A stretch of DNA of 64,000 bases, taken from NCBI GenBank assembly GCA_964547995.1, contig CAZJRB010000010.1, positions 1-64,000 of the forward strand, given 5' to 3'. This document shows, in pieces, positions 1 to 7,908 of the stretch. Source of the stretch: CAZJRB01 sp964547995 (GTDB taxonomy: Bacteria > Planctomycetota > Planctomycetia > Pirellulales > Thermoguttaceae). Position 1 is the first letter of the stretch. Every line of letters starts with the position of its first letter. The notes below the pieces were generated by a model. It was not told where the DNA came from. It saw only the letters and a list, made by a program, of their open reading frames with translations, and did not search any database. Made by a program: the position numbers and the translations under genes.

Positions 1-10
1 TGACCTCAAA

Positions 11-538
11 TCACCAATACCCCCTCAATCCACCCACAGATTCCGGTGAGGAACCCTTTTTCTTTTCGCACTCCTTTTTCTTCTCACCTTGCTTTTTCTT
101 TTCGCCTCTTTTCTTCTCACCTTGCTTCTTCTCACCTTGCTTCTTCTCGCCTTCCTTCTTCTCGCCTTCCTTCTTCTCGCCTTCCTTCTTCTCGCCTTCC
201 TTCTTCTCGCCTTCCTTCTTCTTTTCGCCGGCCTTCTTGCCCTCCTTCTTGCCTTTCCTCTTGGCCGTGAATTCCTCCAGGGTCAGTTTACCGTCTTTGT
301 CCTTGTCTTTTGCCTTGAAGCGTTTCTCAATCGTCTTGATCTTCTCTTCATCCTCGGTCTTCCCCTTCATTTCCTCCAGGGTCAGCTTGCCGTCTTCGTC
401 CTTGTCTTTGGCCTTAAAGATTTCCTCCGGAGTCCTCCGGGGTTTCTTGCGCTCTTTCTTCTTGTCACCGTCTTGGGCGCTTGCCGTACCCAAAGCGATG
501 ACAAAAGCCAACGCCAAACTCAAAAGTACTCGTGCCAT
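11..538 (-). CDS. Secreted EF-hand protein with Lys/Glu repeat tail
   Basis: A small calcium-binding-type exported protein of 175 residues. The ATG at 538 is chosen over 562 because it gives a clean signal peptide (residues 1-21, ending TASA). Two nearly identical EF-hand loops follow, DKDEDGKLTLEE and DKDKDGKLTLEE, with Asp at positions 1, 3 and 5 and Glu at 12, so both should bind calcium. The last 80 or so residues are a highly charged run of KKEGE and KKQGE units, encoded by a 15-nt tandem repeat at about 60-235. EF-hand exported proteins are common in planctomycetes; the partner is unknown. The gene is divergent from the peptide transporter. The tail could bind acidic polymers, which is only inference. 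Confidence 0.8.
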   Translation of the reverse strand: MARVLLSLALAFVIALGTASAQDGDKKKERKKPRRTPEEIFKAKDKDEDGKLTLEEMKGKTEDEEKIKTIEKRFKAKDKDKDGKLTLEEFTAKRKGKKEGKKAGEKKKEGEKKEGEKKEGEKKEGEKKEGEKKQGEKKQGEKKRGEKKKQGEKKKECEKKKGSSPESVGGLRGYW

Positions 539-724
539 TTCGCACTCCTTCCTCGCAAACAAGGGTGGGAAAAAATTGGAATATTCCTTGTCGGGATACA
601 GTTGTTGCCGACAGAGCTATCCAGTATGCACTAGTCAAGTTATAAATAGCAACCATTCGGAGGCGAAATGCCCGCCCCCATACGTCTTGTGGGCTGACCG
701 CCATTCCCTCGAAGGCGTCACACC

Positions 725-2173
725 ATGGACGAAAACCCGTACAAGTCGCCGGCCACGGCCCAGACCAAGTACGCCACCGCCCCGATCCCGTCGGAGAAGA
801 TGCCCGGCGGCATCCCTTATATCATAGCCAACGAGGCGGCCGAGCGGTTCTCGTTCTATGGGATGAAGTGCATTCTGGTCATTTTCATGACCCAGAAGCT
901 GATGGGCGCCCACGGCTTGGACGTGATGTCCAAGGAGGACGCCCTGTTCTGGTATCACTTGTTCGGGGCGGGCGTCTACTTCCTCCCTTTCTTCGGAGCC
1001 ATTCTTTCCGACGCCGTGCTGGGCAAATACCGCACGATCCTGAGCCTCTCGCTGGTCTACTGCCTGGGGCACGTGGCACTGGCGATGGACGACACGCGAG
1101 TCGGGTTGTTGTTGGGATTGGTTCTGATTTCCATCGGCGGCGGGGGAATCAAGTCGTGCGTGTCGGCCCACGTTGGCGACCAGTTCGGGGCCACCAACAA
1201 GCACCTCCTCGAAAAGGTCTTTGGCTGGTTCTATTTTTCCATCAACCTCGGCGCCTTCACGTCGACGATTCTTACGCCCGTGTTGATGGCACGCTACGGA
1301 CCGCATCTCGCGTTCGGCGTCCCCGGCATCTTGATGGCACTGGCGACGCTTTTCTTCTTCATGGGCCGGAACAAGTTCGTCCACATCCCGCCGGGCGGCA
1401 TCGGGTTCTTTCGGGAAACGTTCAGCACCGAGGGATTCGTGGCGATGGCCAAACTATGCACTATCTATGTCTTCGTCGCCATGTTCTGGGCGTTGTTCGA
1501 CCAAACCGGCTCCGCATGGGTGCTGCAAGCGAAGGACATGAACCGGCTTCTGTTCGATTTCCCGTTATTTCATCGGCTGGATGCCTTCCTGATCGGCCGC
1601 GGGTACTGGTTTGCCGGATTCTCCCAGTTTGAAGTGTTGCCGTCACAGATTCAAGCCGCCAACCCGCTTTTGATCATGATCCTGATTCCCATCTTCGCGT
1701 ACGGGATCTACCCGCTGATGAACCGGCTGTTTCGCCTGACGCCGCTACGGAAAATCTCGATCGGCATGTTCGTCACCGTGCCGGCATTTGCCATTCCGGC
1801 ATGGATCGAAATGCGGATCACGGCGGGCGCCGCGCCTCACATCATCTGGCAGATCGTGGCCTACATCATCCTGACGGCCGCCGAGGTGATGATCTCGATT
1901 ACGTGTCTCGAGTTCTCCTACACGCAGGCCCCCAAGAAGATGAAATCGCTCGTGATGGGCCTCTTCTTCATGTCGGTGTCGCTGGGCAACGTCTTCACAG
2001 CAGCGGTCAACTACTTCATCCAGAACGAGGACGGCACCAGCAAGCTTCCCGGGGCCAGCTACTACTGGTTCTTCACCGCCGCGATGCTGATCGTCGCCTT
2101 GCTGTTCGTCGTCGTCGCGGCCGCCTATCGGACACGCACGTATATTCAAGACGAACAAGGCTCCTCACAGTGA
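725..2173 (+). CDS. POT/PTR family proton-dependent oligopeptide transporter
   Basis: An inner-membrane importer of di- and tripeptides driven by protons (major facilitator superfamily, POT family). It is 482 residues, normal for the family. The family's ExxERF motif is present near the start as NEAAERFSFYGM (about residues 38-49), in the first helix, and the PTR-type signature lies in GAGVYFLPFFGAILSDAVLG (about 79-98). About 12 hydrophobic segments are visible. The ATG at 725 follows a short leader with no strong ribosome site. It stands alone between the EF-hand gene and the large kinase. The exact peptide substrate cannot be read from the sequence. Confidence 0.9.
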   Translation: MDENPYKSPATAQTKYATAPIPSEKMPGGIPYIIANEAAERFSFYGMKCILVIFMTQKLMGAHGLDVMSKEDALFWYHLFGAGVYFLPFFGAILSDAVLGKYRTILSLSLVYCLGHVALAMDDTRVGLLLGLVLISIGGGGIKSCVSAHVGDQFGATNKHLLEKVFGWFYFSINLGAFTSTILTPVLMARYGPHLAFGVPGILMALATLFFFMGRNKFVHIPPGGIGFFRETFSTEGFVAMAKLCTIYVFVAMFWALFDQTGSAWVLQAKDMNRLLFDFPLFHRLDAFLIGRGYWFAGFSQFEVLPSQIQAANPLLIMILIPIFAYGIYPLMNRLFRLTPLRKISIGMFVTVPAFAIPAWIEMRITAGAAPHIIWQIVAYIILTAAEVMISITCLEFSYTQAPKKMKSLVMGLFFMSVSLGNVFTAAVNYFIQNEDGTSKLPGASYYWFFTAAMLIVALLFVVVAAAYRTRTYIQDEQGSSQ

Positions 2174-2338
2174 CGAAATCGTCTCCGTGCCCCACGACCG
2201 GTTTGCGTAAGTGCCGAAGTACCAACGGTTTGTGACCGGCGGGCACCGCCCCTGCTGGCGAAACGTCCGCAATCCTGATAAAATTATCTTCCGCACAAAG
2301 GTGCCCCGGTTACCCCCTTCGGGAGCGTGAGGGAAACG

Positions 2339-5300
2339 ATGGCAGTTACCTCGGCCAAAGAGTTTCTCGATCTCCTTGAAAAGAGCGGACTGCTCGACCA
2401 CGGCCGCCTGGCACAAGCCCGTTCTGACGTTCGGGAGGGCGAGAATGCCACAACGCTGGCCAAGAGGCTCGTCGAGACCGGGCTGCTCACCGACTGGCAA
2501 GGGGCACAGTTGGTTGCCGGCCGGAGTTCCTTCACCCTGGGCAAGTACAAGCTGATCCGGTTGCTCGGCCGCGGCGGGATGGGAGGCGTCTTCCTGGCCG
2601 AGCATGTGACGATGCACCGGCGCGTCGCCTTGAAGACCATCTCGAGGGACTTCGGCAGCACGTCCGGCTCCCTCGAACAGTTCCTGCTCGAAGCCAGAAC
2701 CATCGCCGCGCTCGATCATCCGAACATCGTCCAGGCGTACAGCTTCGACCAGGAGGGCGGGCGATTCTTCCTCGTGATGGAATTCGTCGACGGGCGGGAC
2801 CTCGAGCAGATCGTCGAGTCGGAAGGCCCGCTCGAAGGTAACGTGGCCGCCGATTACATCCGCCAGGCCGCCGAAGGCTTGCAGCACGGCCACGAGCGCA
2901 AAATCATCCACTGCGACATCAAACCGTCGAACTTGTTGCTCAACGACAAGGGCGTGGTCAAGATCGTCGACATGGGAATGAGCCGCTTGCAGGACCCCGA
3001 CAAGGCCGGCGAGGGTACGGGCGGGGACCAGATCCTGGGCTCGGTCGATTACCTGGCCCCGGAACAGGCCCTGGAGAGCAAGGACTTCGATCACCGGGCC
3101 GACATCTACTCGCTCGGGTGTACGCTCTATTTCTTACTGACGGGCCGGCCGCCGTTTCCCGAGGGCTCGCTGCACGAGAAGCTGATGAAGCACCAGACGG
3201 TGGAGCCGGCGCCGGTTACGGAGTCCCGCTCCGACCTGTCGGAGAAGCTGGTCGAGGTCTGCGAGAAGATGATGGCCAAGGAGCCGGCCGGGCGGTACCA
3301 ATCGGCGGCGGAGGTGAGCAAGGCCCTTGCGAAGCTCCCGCTGCCGAAGCGCCGGGCGAAGCCGGCGGCACCGTTGAAAAAAACGACGGCGCCGTCGAAG
3401 CCGCAGGAGCAGTTGCCCGTCATCGACGTGGGGGATTCGAGTTCGAGTGTGATGGCGCGGATAACGCCGCGGGCCGGGTCGGCGAAGACCGCGGCGGACA
3501 AGGGCGGCAACGGCTCCGGTAAGCGAACGGCCGCGCGCAAGCCGAAGTTCCTCGAAACGACGAAGCAGAGGATGATTGCCGGATCGCTGGCCGCCGGCGC
3601 CATACTTGTGCTATTGGCGATCTTCCTTCCCTTCATGCTCGATTCCAACGAGCAAGGCCATGATGACGATTGGCTGGTTGTGAAGGGTCAACAGCCGGGC
3701 GGGAGTGGAACATCGCCGCCTATTGCCGGCCCGGATACCGCCAATGCAAGCACCCCCGAGAAACACACGCTCGTGTTCGATTTCGAGACGGGTGACTTGC
3801 AGGGATGGAAGGTGGTCGAGGGGAAATTCGACTACCTTGTTTCCGATCGAGCCACGTTCCACAACACTCCGAACGAGGCGTACAACAAGCAGGGGAAATA
3901 CCATCTCACCACGCTCGAGGCGGAGTCGGGCAAGGTGGGCGCCGACAAGATGACCGGCACGGTCGAGTCGCCGGTCTTTGTGCTGGACAAGCCGGAAATA
4001 TCAATGCTCGTCGGCGGCGGTTCCGGCAACGACACGTATGTCGCCATCTGCACGCTTGAAGGCGAAGAATTGAGGAAAACCAAGGAGGGGCAACCGGCCG
4101 AGACCATGCGGCGCATCCAGTGGAAAGTACCGCAACTGGTTGGCGAACCGGCCTTTCTCCGTGTGGTGGACCGGGCCACCGGCGGTTGGGGCCACATCAC
4201 GCTCGACGATTTCCGGGCCGACGGCCGGCTGGACGCGGCGGCCACCGAGAAGCGGTTCGCCGCTTTGGCGCCCAAACCGGCCGATTCGGCCGAGACAACA
4301 TCTGGTTCGGCGGTTTTGATCAAGCGGCATGAAATCTGGCAATACCTTGCCGACGGCCAGGACGCCCCGGACGGCTGGACGAAGGCGGACTTCGACGCTT
4401 CGGGCTGGAAGACGGGAGCCGCCGGTTTCGGCTACGGCGATGACGACGATCGCACCAAACTGGACATGAAGGACAAGTACACCAGGGTATACATCCGAAA
4501 GACCTTCGACGGCAAGGCGGCCGCCGACGCCGAAAAGATGATCCTCAGTATCCGCTTCGACGATGCCTTTGTCGCTTATCTCAACGGCAAGGAAGTTGCC
4601 AGGGCCAACGTCCAGGGAAGCGGCAAGGATGCTTCGGGAATCGCCACGCGCGAGCCGGGCGACTTCGAGGAGTTCGAGATCAAGGATGTCCGCTCGCTGT
4701 TACAGCCTGGGAAAAACGTCTTTGCCCTGGAGGGACATAACAGGAGCCTCGACAGTTCCGATTTCAGCCTCGACCCGATGGTGTTGGTCCAGAAGGGCAA
4801 AGCCACGACCCCGCAAGCGGTTGCGGCGGTCGCGCCGGTTGCCGAGAGAAAACCCGATCCGACCGAGGTCAAGGAGACCGCGCGACGATCGGCGCTGCAA
4901 GATGAGAGTAACCTCGTCTTCCTCAATATGGACGAGGGGTCGGGCAAGCTGCTCGACGAGTCGGGCAACGAGCACCACGGAGAGGTCCGAGGTGACGTTA
5001 CCTACAACCAGCCGGGCAAACAGGACGGCGCCGTCGGCCTCAATGGCGGCCATCTCGCTCTCCAAGGTTCCCAGGTACTTAATCACGGCGCCGACTTCAC
5101 CTGGACCGCATGGATCAAGACGACGAACGGCCGAGGCACGATTTTTGCCTTCACCGGCGAAGGCGGTAAATGGCCAAACGGTGGAAAGTGCCTCTTCCTC
5201 AAGGGCGGGAAACTCCATTTCGATTCCTCCAACGTGGGCTGCCTCTCCTCGCAACAGGCGGTTAATGACGGAGCATGGCACCTGGTCGCCGTGACTGCGA

Positions 5301-6574
5301 AATTCGAGACCGACGGCGACAAGGACACGGTCACGATTTGCGTCGACGGCAAACAAGTCGCGCAAAAGAGCGATTGGAACGTCAACAAGCACAATGAGGG
5401 CGACTTCGTCTTGAAGGTCGGGTTCTGCAACGACGATTTCGGCGAGGGTGCCTTCCGCGGGCTGATCGATGACGTGACCGTCTGGAACCGCGTCCTGAAA
5501 CCGGACGAAATTTTCGCTATCGGCAAACCGCGAGCCGCCACCGTCTTCGGAAAGTTGGGAAAAACCGGCAACTTGCCGCCGATTGCGAAGGGCGAGGAAC
5601 CGTCGGGTAAACACGTGCTCGGCGAGATGGTCTTGACGCCCGAACAGGAAGAGGATGTCCGTGTGGAACTGCTCGGCAGCGCGCAAGCCATCTGCCCGCC
5701 CCAGCAGTTCGGGCTGCAATACGACAACGACAAGGAATTCTGGATGGTCAACCTGTTTGGCGAGGACAAGACGGGCGCCCCCACGAAGATGCCCGTCGCT
5801 GCGATCGCCGTGCGCGATCAGAAGATACTCTTCCACTGGGCCCCGGGCATCGTCCGAAAAGACGCGAATCGCCTGCTCAATTGCGGGCTGGAAATCACCG
5901 TCGACGGCCGGTCCCGTTTCCTTCCGCTGGGCCGGATCGAACAGGTGGAGCCGGTCGTCATCGATCTTTTCCAGGGAGGCGGCAGGGTCATGCTGCCCGA
6001 GGACCGGCTGCCGAAGCTGGAGTCGTTGCGGCTGGAGATCGCGCGGCTCGACGGCGGGTTTCCCGAACATCGAGTCGCCCCCGGCACAACCGTTGCGCCC
6101 AATGGCGAGGCGACCATCGTGTTCGATCAAAAGGACTTCCCGAATTTCTGGCTGTACCTGGTCTTCAACTGCAAGTCGCACCCCAAGGTGGAAGTGGCGG
6201 CGGTGATCAACTACGAGTGGGAACCCATGAAACTGACGGCCCCGCGCCCGTTCAAGGCGGGTCAAGCTCTCCGTGTGATACAGAGCATGATGGTGGAGGA
6301 GCGCCGCCTCGTCAACGAATTGACGTTGGCCGACCCGAAGGACGGCAAAAAGCTGAAGGACATCAAGAACCGACTCCAGCCGATCCAGGAGAAATTGCGG
6401 AAGTTCAAGACGCTCAGCGACATCTACGCAAAGTCCAAGAACGAGCCGGTCAAGCTCCAGTTCGGCGTTTTCTCCGCCCTCGACGACAAACACGGCGTCC
6501 CGTTGATGGTATCCATACCACTGAAAGAACTCGAAGCCGATGAATCGGCCCCATCCGATGAGGTACAACCATGA
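2339..6574 (+). CDS. Transmembrane Ser/Thr protein kinase with C-terminal LamG-like and other sensor domains
   Basis: A 1411-residue receptor-type kinase. The ATG at 2339 is preferred to GTG 2327 because GAGGGA sits five bases upstream. Residues 1-65 form a conserved lead-in (SAKEFLDLLEKSGLL) also found in the pseudokinase at 36.8 kb. The kinase domain runs about 70-335: glycine loop GRGGMG, VALK Lys99, catalytic loop HCDIKPSN with Asp193 (HRD Arg changed to Cys), DMG instead of DFG at 211-213, then APEQ. A low-complexity linker and one membrane helix (about 412-434) follow, then roughly 970 outside residues including a concanavalin/LamG-like fold near 860-1060. Catalytic residues are kept, so it is probably active. 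It overlaps the next gene by four bases (ATGA), implying translational coupling. Confidence 0.9.
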   Translation: MAVTSAKEFLDLLEKSGLLDHGRLAQARSDVREGENATTLAKRLVETGLLTDWQGAQLVAGRSSFTLGKYKLIRLLGRGGMGGVFLAEHVTMHRRVALKTISRDFGSTSGSLEQFLLEARTIAALDHPNIVQAYSFDQEGGRFFLVMEFVDGRDLEQIVESEGPLEGNVAADYIRQAAEGLQHGHERKIIHCDIKPSNLLLNDKGVVKIVDMGMSRLQDPDKAGEGTGGDQILGSVDYLAPEQALESKDFDHRADIYSLGCTLYFLLTGRPPFPEGSLHEKLMKHQTVEPAPVTESRSDLSEKLVEVCEKMMAKEPAGRYQSAAEVSKALAKLPLPKRRAKPAAPLKKTTAPSKPQEQLPVIDVGDSSSSVMARITPRAGSAKTAADKGGNGSGKRTAARKPKFLETTKQRMIAGSLAAGAILVLLAIFLPFMLDSNEQGHDDDWLVVKGQQPGGSGTSPPIAGPDTANASTPEKHTLVFDFETGDLQGWKVVEGKFDYLVSDRATFHNTPNEAYNKQGKYHLTTLEAESGKVGADKMTGTVESPVFVLDKPEISMLVGGGSGNDTYVAICTLEGEELRKTKEGQPAETMRRIQWKVPQLVGEPAFLRVVDRATGGWGHITLDDFRADGRLDAAATEKRFAALAPKPADSAETTSGSAVLIKRHEIWQYLADGQDAPDGWTKADFDASGWKTGAAGFGYGDDDDRTKLDMKDKYTRVYIRKTFDGKAAADAEKMILSIRFDDAFVAYLNGKEVARANVQGSGKDASGIATREPGDFEEFEIKDVRSLLQPGKNVFALEGHNRSLDSSDFSLDPMVLVQKGKATTPQAVAAVAPVAERKPDPTEVKETARRSALQDESNLVFLNMDEGSGKLLDESGNEHHGEVRGDVTYNQPGKQDGAVGLNGGHLALQGSQVLNHGADFTWTAWIKTTNGRGTIFAFTGEGGKWPNGGKCLFLKGGKLHFDSSNVGCLSSQQAVNDGAWHLVAVTAKFETDGDKDTVTICVDGKQVAQKSDWNVNKHNEGDFVLKVGFCNDDFGEGAFRGLIDDVTVWNRVLKPDEIFAIGKPRAATVFGKLGKTGNLPPIAKGEEPSGKHVLGEMVLTPEQEEDVRVELLGSAQAICPPQQFGLQYDNDKEFWMVNLFGEDKTGAPTKMPVAAIAVRDQKILFHWAPGIVRKDANRLLNCGLEITVDGRSRFLPLGRIEQVEPVVIDLFQGGGRVMLPEDRLPKLESLRLEIARLDGGFPEHRVAPGTTVAPNGEATIVFDQKDFPNFWLYLVFNCKSHPKVEVAAVINYEWEPMKLTAPRPFKAGQALRVIQSMMVEERRLVNELTLADPKDGKKLKDIKNRLQPIQEKLRKFKTLSDIYAKSKNEPVKLQFGVFSALDDKHGVPLMVSIPLKELEADESAPSDEVQP

Positions 6575-7605
6575 ACCACGAGCTGCACACGGAAAATGGG
6601 AACTCGCCGGGGCCTCGCTCCGGCCGGCCGAGCGAGGTCATCGACCGCCGCGAGTTCCTTCGCAAGACGGCCGTTGCCGGCGCCGGAGCAGCCGCCGTTG
6701 CCACCGGGCTCCACGCGGCCGAGTCTTCCGGCGATCCCTTACCGATGCGGGTCCTCGGCCGGACGAAACAGAAGATCACCATCCTCGGTCTCGGTACCGC
6801 GCCGGTCGGGGAAGGCCCTGTCGATGTCACGCAGGGCGTGCGGATCTTCCGTGAGGCCGTCGACCGCGGCGTCAACTACATTGATACCGCTCGCATCTAC
6901 GGCAACGCCGAAGAAATACTCGGCCACATCATCCCCAAGCGCCGCGACCGGCTCTTCGTCGTCTCGAAGGTCTCGACCGCCAAGGCCGACCGTGCCGAAA
7001 AATCGCTGGCCGAATCGCTCCGCCTGCTGAAAACCGATTACCTCGACCTCGTCCACATCCACAGCGTCGGCAGCAAGAAGATCGACCAGGTGCTGGCCGC
7101 CGACGGGGTGCTCGACTACCTGTTGAAGCAGAAGAAAGCCGGCAAGATCCGATTCATCGGCATCTCGGGCCACAACCGCCCGCCCAACTTCCTCCGGATG
7201 CTCAAGACCGGGCAAATCGACGTCGTCATGTGCGTGATGAACTACGCCGACCGGAACATCTACGGCTTCGAGACCAAGGTCCTGCCAGTAGCCCGAAAGC
7301 AAAACGTCGGCGTGGTGGCGATGAAGGCATACGCCGGGATCAAGGGCGGCTTTCCCAATCACCGCAACGCGAAGGTCGGTTGCGCGACCCCGCCCGAACG
7401 CCTGCCGCAAGCGATGGCCTACGCGCTCGATCTCGAGGGCGTCAGCGCGGCCGTTGTCGGTCCCTACACGGTCGAGCAGGCCACCCAGAACGTCGAGTTC
7501 GCCCGGAAGTACAAGCCCCTGACCGACGACGAGCGCGCCGATTTGCTCGCCTACGGCAAGGAGATCGCTCCAAAGCTCGGCCCGCGCTACGGACCCGTGG
7601 AGTGA
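6571..7605 (+). CDS. Tat-exported aldo/keto reductase
   Basis: An NAD(P)H-dependent oxidoreductase of the aldo/keto reductase family, 344 residues. The N-terminus has a twin-arginine signal (DRREFLRKTAVAGAGAAA, about residues 25-42), so export in folded form is expected. The (beta/alpha)8 barrel follows: IDTARIYG with catalytic Asp105 and Tyr110, a Lys in LFVVSKVST and a His in LDLVHIHS complete the usual tetrad. The start overlaps the stop of the kinase gene by four bases, so the two are probably co-translated. Exported reductases of this type are frequent in planctomycetes and are usually thought to act on sugars; the substrate here is unknown. Confidence 0.88.
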   Translation: MNHELHTENGNSPGPRSGRPSEVIDRREFLRKTAVAGAGAAAVATGLHAAESSGDPLPMRVLGRTKQKITILGLGTAPVGEGPVDVTQGVRIFREAVDRGVNYIDTARIYGNAEEILGHIIPKRRDRLFVVSKVSTAKADRAEKSLAESLRLLKTDYLDLVHIHSVGSKKIDQVLAADGVLDYLLKQKKAGKIRFIGISGHNRPPNFLRMLKTGQIDVVMCVMNYADRNIYGFETKVLPVARKQNVGVVAMKAYAGIKGGFPNHRNAKVGCATPPERLPQAMAYALDLEGVSAAVVGPYTVEQATQNVEFARKYKPLTDDERADLLAYGKEIAPKLGPRYGPVE

Positions 7606-7908
7606 CGGCGCCAAACAATGCAGCAGACGCTGCGGTTGCCGCGGGGCAAACCGCAAGTCTCTGCCATGTCAATGGTTGAGGGTTGGGCAGACTCGTCCCA
7701 GGCCAAAACCCCCGAAAGAAGGGCTCATTGGGCACGAAGTTCGCCCTGCGAAGGTCGAATTTTTCTTGGCAGAAAATGCCCGAGTCGATTACGATTATCG
7801 GTGTATTTCCACCTTCTCGGGCCAGGGAAATCGCCAACTTGTAGTGTCGGCCGCTCCGGAACGCTGCCGCTCTGGGTCCACTTTCTCATTTCGCGGAGGA
7901 GAAGAGGC
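7606..7908. other. Intergenic region, about 300 bp
   Basis: No gene is supported here. An open frame runs in from 7618 into the VWA gene, but its composition is unlike a protein start, and the ATG at 7909 has an excellent ribosome site (GGAGGAGAAG). A stretch at about 7707-7780 (AAAACCCCCGAAAGAAGGG onward) resembles part of the intergenic region near 52795-52860. It may be a diverged shared repeat. Confidence 0.5.
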
